A stretch of 60,972 nucleotides of DNA, taken from NCBI RefSeq assembly GCF_013166575.1, contig NZ_JABKKE010000021.1, forward strand, positions 1 to 60,972. The letters run 5' to 3'. A model generated the notes under the pieces. That model was not told where the DNA came from. It was given only the letters and a program-made list of their open reading frames with translations, and searched no databases. This document shows, one piece after another, positions 38,001-46,494 of this stretch (positions are counted from its first letter, which is position 1; every line of letters starts with the position of its first letter). Origin of the DNA: Xylanibacter rodentium. Its GTDB lineage: Bacteria > Bacteroidota > Bacteroidia > Bacteroidales > Bacteroidaceae. Position numbers and translations under genes: made by a program.

Positions 38001-39639
38001 AGTCACCGAGAATATCTCCCTGATAGCACGGTGTGCCCTTGGTATCATTGTTGGTCATACTTCCCTCGAGAGTGGCTATCGCGCCTTTTCCCACCTTATA
38101 TATAGTACCGGCGGTATTCTTCCCGTTGGCATAGTCAAAAGTCTCGGAGCAAAGGTCTCCGTCCCAATATATACGGAAATTCTGTGTTATGTTGCTCTTG
38201 GTCCCTCCCGGTATGGCCGCATGTGTCACAGAACTTATAAGACTGCCGTCTCTGCTGGAAACACCTTGGGCACCGGGATAGTTATTGTAAAAGTTGCCCA
38301 TGTTTGCACGTCCGTCATCGTTACCTCCTGTGGTTCGGTAATAAATCTTTGACGTGGTGGCATCGCGGAAATTATTGTTCGGCCTGTCCTCGTTGCAGGC
38401 AAAAATCTCCTGACCATGACTGTACGGATCGAAATCGCTGCAATGCTGCGAGTCGCCGTGGCCGAGTCCTGTCGTAGAAAGTCCCTTACCATTGTCGTCG
38501 ATGACCATCGAGCCGAAAACGATCTCGTCACGTCCGTCCCAGTCGACGTCGGCAATGCCGAAATTGTGGTATCCCTGGCCATACCACTGCGAGCCGGCCG
38601 TATTGCAGTTCCAACGCCAACGTTCGGTGAGTTTGTGTGTAGCCGGGTCAACGTCGAGAGCAATCATCTTATGGCGGGTATATATACCGCGGGCAAGGAA
38701 AATACTCGGCTTGCGTCCGTCAAGATACGGTGCTCCGAAAAAATGCTTCGTAGAACGATGACCGTAGCCGTCGCCCCAAGCCTTGTTAAGGTCGGTCTCT
38801 CCTACTTCAAGACGCTTCAGCGGATATTCCATCTGCTGATATACCGCTCCGGTATGTCCGTTGAGATAGAGCAGATACTCCGCGCCATCGTGTATGAACC
38901 ACTGGCCCGAATAGCCGTTCGCAGCACGGTAGTTCTTAGTTTTGTCGCCCACCACATGTGTCGTGCCGTCGGCCATGTGTATTGTAGTGCCGTCAGCAGC
39001 ACGCAACAAAGCCTCAGCCTTGCCGTCACCGTCCCAGTCGTAGGCCACGATGTTGTTCTCATTGTTCTGAAAGTCGGCCATGTTCGGACCGAGATCTATC
39101 CACCATAGCTTTGTTCCGTCGAGCTTGTAGACCTCGATGATGGCATACTCACCGTTGTGTCCGGCTGGCTTGTAGCTGTTGGCTGCGTCGCTGGCATTGT
39201 CAAACTTGAGCAGTATCTCCAGTTCGCCGTCACCGTCAACGTCAGCCACACAGGCGTCGTTGGGTATGTACGTGCTCGTGAGCGTACCGTGGTTCATCTT
39301 TATTTCCTTGTAATTCTTTGCCCACGGGGTCACAATACTGCTCTTGACCTGTGCCTTGCCGCGCACAACAGCTTCAACAGCATACTTACTCGACACGGTA
39401 CCGCTCTTGTCCGTAAAGTTGGAAACAGACAGCGGCTCGGTATTTATCTTCGTTCCGTCGCGATAGATATTGTACGTCACGTCATAGTATTCTTCAGCAG
39501 TGACACGCCAGCTGCAGAATATGCCGCTGCCGGTCTTCACCGCCACCAGTCCCCGGTCTATGACATCGGTGGTGCGCTGTGCCCTACCCGACATTACAGT
39601 CATTCCGAGAAACATCAATAGTAAAAGTTTTTTCCTCAT
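35098..39639 (-). CDS. rhamnogalacturonan lyase PL11 fused to autotransporter-type beta repeats
   Basis: A 1513-residue secreted enzyme (signal peptide MRKKLLLLMFLGMTVMSGRAQ). Residues ~22-620 are a PL11 rhamnogalacturonan lyase: an Fn3-like start, then calcium-binding propeller blades (DVDGDGELEILLKFD, DWDGDGKAEALLR, DVDWDGRDEIVFGSMVID) and ILGDWREEVIMR. Such lyases cleave the RG-I backbone by beta-elimination. Residues ~640-1430 are repeated Gly/Asn/Thr-rich beta strands of the passenger-associated repeat type (LVKNGTASVTVN, LTKTGTGTLNMGGGN). The last ~75 residues (TFNGIYVCDFE ... GGTYIVRVGSDTGTENIKIVIK) resemble a T9SS sorting domain. It is divergent from GH3; a second, shorter PL11 is at 46495. 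Confidence 0.9.
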   Translation of the reverse strand: MRKKLLLLMFLGMTVMSGRAQRTTDVIDRGLVAVKTGSGIFCSWRVTAEEYYDVTYNIYRDGTKINTEPLSVSNFTDKSGTVSSKYAVEAVVRGKAQVKSSIVTPWAKNYKEIKMNHGTLTSTYIPNDACVADVDGDGELEILLKFDNASDAANSYKPAGHNGEYAIIEVYKLDGTKLWWIDLGPNMADFQNNENNIVAYDWDGDGKAEALLRAADGTTIHMADGTTHVVGDKTKNYRAANGYSGQWFIHDGAEYLLYLNGHTGAVYQQMEYPLKRLEVGETDLNKAWGDGYGHRSTKHFFGAPYLDGRKPSIFLARGIYTRHKMIALDVDPATHKLTERWRWNCNTAGSQWYGQGYHNFGIADVDWDGRDEIVFGSMVIDDNGKGLSTTGLGHGDSQHCSDFDPYSHGQEIFACNEDRPNNNFRDATTSKIYYRTTGGNDDGRANMGNFYNNYPGAQGVSSRDGSLISSVTHAAIPGGTKSNITQNFRIYWDGDLCSETFDYANGKNTAGTIYKVGKGAIATLEGSMTNNDTKGTPCYQGDILGDWREEVIMRTADNNIRIYTTNVETKWRNYTLWHDHQYRQAMVWQMCGYNQTPHVSYFLGELEGITKAPAPLTMTGRTEIVDGSTIGTAENDKHIIMCKTGDMTVNVADGASPYILTVNAPTWVQGHDNNNNITTTTYAHTVTGGAFGGSMRLVKQGDGVLNLPAVTQTYTGPTEVWAGTVNFDGTLQSSRLWLNRFASLVSDGGKFMKGIQADYGATIVPGGRDNKGNIEADSLILNFGSTVLIDLYGEDVTADIVKARVLTIEKKNWTGGPEYNTPVLRFVKHVAAGESNIANGRYLIGEFGTVVGNIADFKVEGLNSQKSELSFENGKLYITITNFETGSVTWTGNVDGVWNIDGTPNFIVAETGVSRSFVPGDDVIFDDSAVSTDIIVSGHVAPASIVFNNSEKNFTITGDSIVGGGELVKNGTASVTVNSINRTGKTTVNGGKLTVSAFANEIGQEVGSLGTIDKTFTLYNNAALSLSATATSGQKIFVGEGGGQLDIPQGVTLTLEKGVGAIGSGTVLTKTGTGTLNMGGGNSVSKLVIERGVVNASETNAVIQLPATVELRGGTLYDPASDYSYSTNNVNFVVPENCTGTFYSDPRCNYKGRLTGSGTFRVYGTGIRDYFQGNWSQFEGTVIPGVSKRGSYDPDFTFDNSYGLPKATLQMDAGVTFNNNGKNVEIGNITGSGTLAGSGTYIIGTNGADIRFRGAINSAVQKKGAGIWYLTTSGKLENAKTITVNEGMLYIDTYNSTTSVTGSKGITVNGGASVKGTGTLGALVLNGGAELTPGRTTTDDVSGFVATQGALTANAESVVNLNIKGKANSNSSRSFLKVGTALTLNGVLNVTLSSTYIPAQGDEIVLWTAASFNGDPVINLPVLPLGLKWDDSDLLNATGILRVLDDPTGISSVMDGGKVKCRVYTFNGIYVCDFECYSDDVITVMRSKGLAGGTYIVRVGSDTGTENIKIVIK

Positions 39640-39781
39640 ACGTAGTTTATTTTCAGTTATTAGTTGTTATCTACATTTTATATATCAAGTAGTTTCTGTA
39701 TCCTACGGCCATTCCTCAAATCGTCCACGACATTCCATCGTCATGGCAATGTATTGGCCACCCCTAATGTATATAATTGTG

Positions 39782-39789
39782 CAAATTTA
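39782..39789 (-). promoter_or_regulatory. candidate -7 element for the long PL11 gene
   Basis: CAAATTTA reads TAAATTTG on the minus strand. It would give a leader of about 135 nt. No good -33 partner was seen. Confidence 0.35.
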
Positions 39790-40057
39790 TATATAAAAAG
39801 CCATATAAGATGTATTTTTTCACAAAAAAAACTTAAAAGGCTGCGTTATTGACGTTACGGACAGGCATGGATGTTTCCGTCAGACTTGACTATATTTCAT
39901 ATCTCCCAAAAGGGATATCATGGTCCCTTATCCGGACATGATGAAACAATACACGTAACGGGGACGTACAGGCCGCTTTTATTGTACGAAAAGCATTGCC
40001 GATACAAAAAGAAAAAAACTTTAGACAATCGAAAAAGCGTGTGGCAGACAAACGGAT

Positions 40058-40065
40058 TACCTTTG
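40058..40065 (+). promoter_or_regulatory. candidate -7 element for the GH3-GH43 genes
   Basis: TACCTTTG matches TAnnTTTG and is followed by C as is usual. Transcription would start near 40072, 26 nt before the ATG. The -33 position (GAAAAAG) does not match TTTG, which suggests an activator-dependent promoter. Confidence 0.5.
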
Positions 40066-40097
40066 CTGACGAAGAACGTTAAAAGAAACAAAAGCCT

Positions 40098-42743
40098 ATG
40101 AAACCATCATCATCTTCAAGAAAGTGCAGTGTCGAACATGTATTCCGGAAAATGACAGCAAGAGTTGTCATGATCGTTTTTACCGGTTGTTTCATCGAAG
40201 TGGAATGTATGGCCCAGGCATTACAGTACCAAAACCCTGAACTTACCGCCCGCGAAAGGGCCGCCGACTTGTGCTCGAGACTTACATTGGAAGAAAAGGC
40301 TTCCCTTATGCTTGACGATTCGCCGGCCATCCCGAGGCTGGGCATAAAGCGTTGGCAATGGTGGAGCGAGGCTCTGCACGGAGTCGCCAATATGGGTGGT
40401 GTGACAAATTTTCCCGAACCGATAGGCATGGCGGCTTCGTGGAACGATGCTCTCGTATTCAGAGTCTTTGACGCCATCAGCACCGAGGCCCGCGCCAAGT
40501 GGAACGAGCTGTTATCACAAGGCAATGATGTGACACGCTTTCACGCTTTGTCTGTATGGACACCTAACATAAACATATTCCGTGACCCGCGTTGGGGACG
40601 CGGGCAGGAGACTTACGGTGAGGACCCCTATCTGACTGGGGTGATGGGCAGTGCTGTTGTGCGCGGCCTGCAAGGCCCGGAAGATGCCAAATACCGCAAA
40701 CTATGGGCCTGTGCAAAACATTACGCAGTGCATAGCGGTCCGGAATGGAGCCGACATACTGCCGACATTGACAATATATCGGCACGCGACCTGTGGGAGA
40801 CGTATTTGCCGGCTTTCAAGACTGTTGTCGAGGATGCAAAGGTGAGAGAAGTGATGTGTGCTTATCAGCGTTATGACAACGAACCGTGCTGTTCGAATAC
40901 ACGTCTGCTGCAAGACATACTACGCAATGAATGGGGGTTCAAGTATCTTGTGGTCAGCGACTGCGGTGCCGTGACAGACATTCACGCAAACCACAAGGTG
41001 GCCAGCGACGCCGTACACTCGGCTGCCCGTGCCACATTGGCAGGAACCGATGTGGAGTGCGGTTTCGACTATGCCTATAAAAGTATTCCGGAGGCTGTAC
41101 ACCGTGGTCTGATAAAAGAATCGGAAGTGGACAAACACGTTATACGATTGCTGGAGGGCCGTTTTGACCTTGGAGAAATGGACGATCCATCGCTTGTTTA
41201 CTGGAGCGACATACCTACCTCGGTGCTTGAGAGCCGCGAACACCGCCGGCTGGCCCTTGAAATGGCACGCCAGACCATCACACTGCTGCAGAACCGCAAT
41301 GGCATACTGCCTCTGAAGAAAAGTGAGAAAATAGCCGTTATCGGTCCGAACGCCGACAACAAACCGATGATGTGGGGCAACTATAACGGCACCCCCACAA
41401 CTACCATAACGATACTCGACGGTATACGACGCGAAAACAGAAAAACCGTATACCATCAAGGATGCGATCTTACAGACAGCCGCATTGTGACACCGTTGTT
41501 TTCCGAATGCAGTTTCGACGGCCGCAAGGGTTTCAAGGGTACATTTTGGAACAACACCAGACGTGAGGGGAAACCCGTTGCTACAGAATACTACACACAG
41601 CCTTTCACCAAGACCACAGCAGGAAATTATCAATTTGCTCCGGGTGTCAACCTTACGGATTTCAGCGCACAGTATGAGACGGTATTCCGACCTGCAAAGT
41701 CGGGCGAAGTCGTTATCAACGTTGAATCCGTCAGCCGCTTCGATGTTGTGGTGAATGGAGAGGTAAAGGTAAAGCATGCCACATGGCGAACCACCCCCAC
41801 GAGAACTCCGATACTGGTAGAGGCGGGAAAAGAATATAAGATAGAGATACATTTTGCCCACATGCCCACTTACGGAGCAAACATAAAAGTGAATATCGGA
41901 ACAGAATCGGAAATAGACTATACAGACATCATCAACCGGCTGAAAGACATTGACAAGGTTGTGTTTGTCGGAGGAATAGCTCCAAGCCTCGAAGGTGAGG
42001 AAATGCCGGTGGAAATTGACGGCTTCAAGGGTGGCGACCGTACACACATCGAACTGCCAGCCGTACAACGCAACTTCCTTAAAGCTCTCCACGAAGCCGG
42101 CAAACGTGTCATATTCGTATGCTGCTCTGGATCGGCAATAGCCCTTCAACCTGAAACAAAAAATTGCGAGGCTATAATTCAAGCATGGTATCCCGGAATG
42201 GAAGGTGGCACGGCTGTAGCAGACGTATTATATGGCAAAGTATGTCCTTCAGGGAAATTGCCTGTGACGTTCTACGCTTCATCCGACCAGCTCGGTGACT
42301 TTGAAGATTATAGTATGGAGGGCCGCACATACAGGTATATACGTGACTTCGAACCACTATTTCCATTCGGATACGGACTTTCTTATACCACATTCGACAT
42401 CGGAAACGCCAAGCTCTCATCCACAACAATAGGACGTGAAGGCATAAAGATGGAAATACCCGTAACGAACACCGGAAACCGCAACGGTGCCGAGGTCGTG
42501 CAGGTGTACGTCCGCAACCCGCAGGATCCGCAAGGTCCGGTAATGCAGTTGCGTGGCTACAAACGACTTAACGTGAAAACCGGAGAAACCGCTACGGCAA
42601 ACTTTCTTCTTACCCCAAAGTCGTTCGAATGGTTTGATGAACAGACGAACACCATATGTACCAAACCGGGCACATATGATGTGCTTTACGGAAATTCATC
42701 GAAAGGAAACGCTCTGAAGAAAGTTACAGTGACAATAAATTAG
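40098..42743 (+). CDS. GH3 beta-glycosidase with PA14-type insert
   Basis: An 881-residue GH3 enzyme that releases terminal beta-linked sugars, probably beta-xylose, beta-glucose or alpha-arabinose. The barrel domain carries WTPNINIFRDPRWGRGQETYGEDP and the nucleophile Asp288 in VVSDCGA. The alpha/beta sandwich is interrupted by a PA14-like beta domain (~465-625, GTFWNNTRREGKP ... HFAHMPTYGANIKV). An Fn3-like domain ends the protein. The xylosidase-type layout is common in Bacteroidetes. The start may be 40098 or 40152 (MTARVVMIVFTG), the latter giving a more compact export signal. The GH43 gene follows 2 nt after the stop. Confidence 0.92.
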   Translation: MKPSSSSRKCSVEHVFRKMTARVVMIVFTGCFIEVECMAQALQYQNPELTARERAADLCSRLTLEEKASLMLDDSPAIPRLGIKRWQWWSEALHGVANMGGVTNFPEPIGMAASWNDALVFRVFDAISTEARAKWNELLSQGNDVTRFHALSVWTPNINIFRDPRWGRGQETYGEDPYLTGVMGSAVVRGLQGPEDAKYRKLWACAKHYAVHSGPEWSRHTADIDNISARDLWETYLPAFKTVVEDAKVREVMCAYQRYDNEPCCSNTRLLQDILRNEWGFKYLVVSDCGAVTDIHANHKVASDAVHSAARATLAGTDVECGFDYAYKSIPEAVHRGLIKESEVDKHVIRLLEGRFDLGEMDDPSLVYWSDIPTSVLESREHRRLALEMARQTITLLQNRNGILPLKKSEKIAVIGPNADNKPMMWGNYNGTPTTTITILDGIRRENRKTVYHQGCDLTDSRIVTPLFSECSFDGRKGFKGTFWNNTRREGKPVATEYYTQPFTKTTAGNYQFAPGVNLTDFSAQYETVFRPAKSGEVVINVESVSRFDVVVNGEVKVKHATWRTTPTRTPILVEAGKEYKIEIHFAHMPTYGANIKVNIGTESEIDYTDIINRLKDIDKVVFVGGIAPSLEGEEMPVEIDGFKGGDRTHIELPAVQRNFLKALHEAGKRVIFVCCSGSAIALQPETKNCEAIIQAWYPGMEGGTAVADVLYGKVCPSGKLPVTFYASSDQLGDFEDYSMEGRTYRYIRDFEPLFPFGYGLSYTTFDIGNAKLSSTTIGREGIKMEIPVTNTGNRNGAEVVQVYVRNPQDPQGPVMQLRGYKRLNVKTGETATANFLLTPKSFEWFDEQTNTICTKPGTYDVLYGNSSKGNALKKVTVTIN

Positions 42744-42745
42744 AT

Positions 42746-44686
42746 ATGTATAGAAAAGTTTTTCAAATAATGGTTGTGGCGTCATGCATGTCTGTCGCCC
42801 ATGCCCAAAATCCCATAATCCGTAATCAGTTTACGGCCGATCCTACGGCACGGATATTCAACGGACGCATATATCTCTTTCCTTCACACGACATAATAAG
42901 TCCGGTAGAACCAGAGAAGCGTTGGTTTTCGATGCCCGACTATCACATGTTCTCATCCACCGATCTCGTAGAATGGACCGATCATGGCGTCATCCTGTCA
43001 CAGGAGCAGGTGCCATGGGGAAATCCGAAAGCATATTCCATGTGGGCACCCGACTGTGTGGAACACAGCGGGAAGTATTACTTCTTCTTTCCAGATACTC
43101 CAAAGTCAGATACCGGACAAAAACGTGGGTTCGGTATTGGTGTCGCCATTGCCGACGGACTGTTCCACCCCCAATTCGTGCCGCAGGAAAAACCAATTGC
43201 CGGTGTATCCGGTATTGATCCCTGCGTCATGAAGGCCACCGACGGAAAACACTATCTGTTCTGGGGTGGTGGAGGCCTGAATGTAGCACCGCTGAAAGAC
43301 AATCTTCTCGAACTGGACGGTAAACCGCAACGCATAAACGGACTACCGGAAGGATTCAAGGAAGGACCGTTCGCTTTCGAACGTGACGGCAAATATTATC
43401 TTACCTATCCTTGGGTGAGAAACAACGGTGGCACGGAGTGTCTGGCCTATGCCATGGCAGACACCCCAATGGGACCATACACATACAAGGGCATCATAAT
43501 GAAAGAGTCGGCAACAGGTTGTTGGACAAACCATCACAGCATATTAAATTTCAAGGGTCAATGGTATCTTTTCTATCATCACAACGACTACAGCCCATCA
43601 TTTGACAAAAACCGTTCAACATGCATCGACTCGCTTTTCTTTCGCCCGGACGGTACTATAGTGGAAGTCGTGCCGACAAAACGAGGTGTGGGAATAAGCG
43701 ATGCCCGCAAGCCGATACAACCGGACCGCTACAGTGATATCGGAAATGGCGCCATCATTGAATATAACGACACTACCGACTACTTCAAAGGATGGAAAAC
43801 GGTATTTGCCAAACAAGGTGCATGGGTGAGATACAACCGTGTAGACCCAAAAAGCAGTTGTGCGGAAAACGTATGCTTACGTGTAAGAACCACAGGAAAG
43901 ACACGATTTATACTGCGTTTGGGCAGTTATGAGACTGTTCTTGGCGTTGACGACACCCGTGGAGAATGGCAGGAGACGGATATCAGAGTCAGTCCTATGC
44001 CGGAAGGTATCAATGACCTGACACTTATTCTCAAAAGCAACGGACCTGCCGAAGTTGACTGGATTTCACTGACAGAAAATCCGCGAGAGAAATATTTCAT
44101 GAAGCCCGCTGCCGGCAATACAACACCCGATAAAGACGGATTCATACGCCGGTGGATGTTGTTGGAACCTATAGACAAGCCTAACCGCAGCAATACCGTG
44201 TTTACAGACAGCTATCTGAAAGAACACCTCGGCCGCACTTATTACGACGGACAGAATAACACATTTCCAGAAGACGGACAAAAGGTAATAGCCGGAGAAC
44301 AGCAGCTTACATGGCATGCCGTGGAGAGCAACCGTTTCAATGTAAAACTGTTCCGTTTTGCCACCGGGCTTGAAAAACGGGAATACGGGGTGCTGTTCCA
44401 TGCGGCAACCATAATAGACTGCGAACATGACATTGCAGATATACATCTGTCTGCAGGCTCTAATTCCGCTTCAATGTGGTGGCTGAACGGGAAAGAAGTC
44501 CTGCTGCTTTCCGGCGACCGCAGAATGGTGAAAGATGATGTGGTATCGCCAAGGCTCAAACTGAAAAAAGGCCGGAACATTCTCCGTGGAGCAATCATAA
44601 ACGGACCGGGGATGAGCGATTTTTGTGTACGGTTCATTGATACCGGAGGACAGCCTGTAACCGGCTACAAAGTGACATTAGAATAA
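42746..44686 (+). CDS. GH43 glycosidase with CBM6-like and C-terminal beta domains
   Basis: A 646-residue secreted enzyme (signal to AHAQ, ~21). Residues ~25-310 form a five-bladed GH43 propeller with catalytic base Asp32 (FTADPTARIF), the modulating Asp in VSGIDPCVMK and the acid Glu in GFKEGPFAFER. Residues ~330-440 look like a CBM6 domain (WVRYNRVDPKSSCAENVCLRVR ... LTLILKSNGPAEVDWISL). Residues ~445-646 are an extra beta domain of the kind seen beside esterases and are unassigned. GH43 enzymes here would remove alpha-arabinofuranose or beta-xylose. Two nt separate it from GH3, so they are co-translated. Confidence 0.88.
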   Translation: MYRKVFQIMVVASCMSVAHAQNPIIRNQFTADPTARIFNGRIYLFPSHDIISPVEPEKRWFSMPDYHMFSSTDLVEWTDHGVILSQEQVPWGNPKAYSMWAPDCVEHSGKYYFFFPDTPKSDTGQKRGFGIGVAIADGLFHPQFVPQEKPIAGVSGIDPCVMKATDGKHYLFWGGGGLNVAPLKDNLLELDGKPQRINGLPEGFKEGPFAFERDGKYYLTYPWVRNNGGTECLAYAMADTPMGPYTYKGIIMKESATGCWTNHHSILNFKGQWYLFYHHNDYSPSFDKNRSTCIDSLFFRPDGTIVEVVPTKRGVGISDARKPIQPDRYSDIGNGAIIEYNDTTDYFKGWKTVFAKQGAWVRYNRVDPKSSCAENVCLRVRTTGKTRFILRLGSYETVLGVDDTRGEWQETDIRVSPMPEGINDLTLILKSNGPAEVDWISLTENPREKYFMKPAAGNTTPDKDGFIRRWMLLEPIDKPNRSNTVFTDSYLKEHLGRTYYDGQNNTFPEDGQKVIAGEQQLTWHAVESNRFNVKLFRFATGLEKREYGVLFHAATIIDCEHDIADIHLSAGSNSASMWWLNGKEVLLLSGDRRMVKDDVVSPRLKLKKGRNILRGAIINGPGMSDFCVRFIDTGGQPVTGYKVTLE

Positions 44687-44770
44687 GACGACAGGTACTA
44701 AAAAAAACAATCATTCAATAGAGTATCTTAGATATTCAAACTTAAAAAAAATCCAAATATCCGAACCCCA

Positions 44771-46213
44771 ATGAAAAAGATATTTTCAATAGTATTTCTC
44801 GGACTGCCACTCTTGTCAACAGCGCAGACAGGGCAACCATGGATTCACGACCCTTCGACACTTGCAGAGTGCAACGGTAAGTATTATACCTTTGGCACCG
44901 GTGGCGGCGGACTTATCAGCGACGACGGATGGTCGTGGCACGACGGAGCTGAGCGTCCCGGTGGGGGCGCGGCACCTGACGTAATAAAAACAGGCGACCG
45001 TTATCTTGTCATATACGGAGCCACCGGTGGTGGTCTTGGCGGAGGCCATAACGGCCGAATACTTACCATGTGGAACAAAACGCTCAACCCTTCCTCACCG
45101 GATTTCCGATATACAGAACCTGTAGAAGTGGCATCATCAGACGGATTGGAAGACAACGACGCCATTGATCCCGGTGTGCTGCTCGATCCTACGGACGGGC
45201 GTATGTGGGTGTCTTACGGTACTTATTTCGGCAATATCCGTCTTATAGAACTGGACCCCAAAACAGGATGCCGCATAAAAGGCAACAAAGCCATAGATAT
45301 TGCCATAGACTGCGAGGCTACAGATCTTATATACCGCGAAGGCTACTATTATCTGCTTGGCACTCACGGCACATGCTGCGACGGCGTAAACTCCACATAC
45401 AACATTGTGTGCGGAAGAAGCCGCCAGGTTACAGGCCCTTATATAGACAATGTCGGCCGCTCAATGATGGAAGGCGGCGGAAAGATGGTTGCAGGTGCCG
45501 AACCGCGACGTGTAGGTGCGGGCCACTTCGGTCGTACGGTAATCGACGATGGCGTGGAAGTGGCATCATTCCATTATGAGGCTGATTTCGACCGTGGCGG
45601 CCTTCCAGTGCTGGCTATACGTCCTTTGCTTTGGAAAAACGGCTGGCCGTCGGTTGGTCATCCGTTTCAGGAAGGTACATATTCCATATTATCCTGCCGC
45701 CGTGAATATGCTTTGGAACTCGCTGTCGACTTTGTGCGGATAGAACAGAAGAACCGTATGGGATGGCACAATATAGATCCTGAAAAGCCGTTGGAGATTA
45801 TTCCAGACCTGACTCTTGATGAAGTACGGGCTACTTGGCCCGCAGGTGAAATAGGTGTGCGCACCGGCGACAACATGTATCGTCCTCACCAGTTATGGAC
45901 AATAAAGGCAATGCCTGAAACCGGAGGATATTTAAGTAATCCTTACTTTAAAATCACCGTTGCCGGAACAGACAGGGTGCTTTGTGCCACTGCCGACATG
46001 GAAGTAACGTCCACACCCGTATTTACAGGGGCAGACAGCCAACTCTGGAGAATTGAACAGCTGACCGACGGATCTTTCCGCATTATGCCGAAAGCTATTC
46101 CCGGAAAAGAAGGGCTCAACAAAAAATATGTACTTTACTCTATAGGAGACAGCACGCCGACATTAGCCCCTTACGATTTCGGGACCGACAATTCCAAATG
46201 GAAATTCTTTTAG
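44771..46213 (+). CDS. GH43 arabinanase-like enzyme with ricin-type C-terminus
   Basis: A 480-residue secreted protein (MKKIFSIVFLGLPLLSTAQ). The N-terminal ~320 residues are a GH43 propeller with Asp27 in WIHDPST, the second Asp in DAIDPGVLLD and the acid Glu in IDCEATDLIYREGYYYLL. The layout resembles arabinan-acting GH43 proteins. The last ~150 residues have QLW repeats (HQLWTIKAM, SQLWRIEQL) of a ricin/beta-trefoil-like binding domain. It follows the previous GH43 by 84 bp and is probably on the same transcript. Likely role: removal or cleavage of arabinan side chains of RG-I; substrate is inferred. Confidence 0.85.
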   Translation: MKKIFSIVFLGLPLLSTAQTGQPWIHDPSTLAECNGKYYTFGTGGGGLISDDGWSWHDGAERPGGGAAPDVIKTGDRYLVIYGATGGGLGGGHNGRILTMWNKTLNPSSPDFRYTEPVEVASSDGLEDNDAIDPGVLLDPTDGRMWVSYGTYFGNIRLIELDPKTGCRIKGNKAIDIAIDCEATDLIYREGYYYLLGTHGTCCDGVNSTYNIVCGRSRQVTGPYIDNVGRSMMEGGGKMVAGAEPRRVGAGHFGRTVIDDGVEVASFHYEADFDRGGLPVLAIRPLLWKNGWPSVGHPFQEGTYSILSCRREYALELAVDFVRIEQKNRMGWHNIDPEKPLEIIPDLTLDEVRATWPAGEIGVRTGDNMYRPHQLWTIKAMPETGGYLSNPYFKITVAGTDRVLCATADMEVTSTPVFTGADSQLWRIEQLTDGSFRIMPKAIPGKEGLNKKYVLYSIGDSTPTLAPYDFGTDNSKWKFF

Positions 46214-46214
46214 A

Positions 46215-46276
46215 CATAAAGACATACTTGTTCTCCAAGCATAAAGACAATATCTTTCCTTTCAGACATAAAGACA
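46215..46276. repeat. three regularly spaced CATAAAGACA direct repeats
   Basis: CATAAAGACA occurs at 46215-46224, 46240-46249 and 46267-46276, that is, 25 and 27 bp apart, just after the GH43 stop and upstream of the second PL11. Two copies are extended as AGACATAAAGACA. The spacing near 2.5 helical turns is compatible with a regulator binding array, but this is inference. Confidence 0.6.
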
Positions 46277-46304
46277 AGTGATTTCGATATACTAATATCT
46301 GTTT

Positions 46305-46327
46305 GTATACACATCCATGGTGTATAC
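46305..46327. promoter_or_regulatory. palindrome upstream of the second PL11 gene
   Basis: GTATACAC (46305-46312) and GTGTATAC (46320-46327) form an 8-bp perfect inverted repeat around ATCCATG. Its size and symmetry resemble an operator half-site pair. The rest of 46214-46494 is AT-rich with no other gene. Confidence 0.4.
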
Positions 46328-46440
46328 GCCTTAAACATTCATCTGTTTCGTACATTTGCAAATAATTACAGGAAAACGTAATAATGTTAAAAACTCCTAT
46401 CTTTTACTAACAAACCAACACAAAATCCAATATTTATTAG

Positions 46441-46448
46441 TAAGTTTG
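46441..46448 (+). promoter_or_regulatory. candidate -7 element for the second PL11 gene
   Basis: TAAGTTTG matches TAnnTTTG and is 46 bp before the start codon. The -33 position is not TTTG. A second -7-like TACATTTG is at 46351-46358. Confidence 0.45.
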
Positions 46449-46494
46449 CAAAAATATAAATAGAACTAATCATTTTATAAATAAACTAATCATA

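Larger units (their letters stand above)
39640..40097. other. divergent intergenic region at the centre of the pectin locus
   Basis: A 458-bp spacer between the minus-strand PL11 and the plus-strand GH3 gene. It is AT-rich, has -7-like elements for both directions (39782-39789 minus, 40058-40065 plus), and several short ORFs without protein-like composition. No clear regulator operator or RNA gene was recognised. Local regulation of the two arms of the locus would be expected here. Confidence 0.6.

Noticed and set aside
40920..42182. 420-codon open frame antisense to the GH3 gene
   Set aside because: Opposite a conserved catalytic gene with no recognisable domain; composition is that of an antisense frame.
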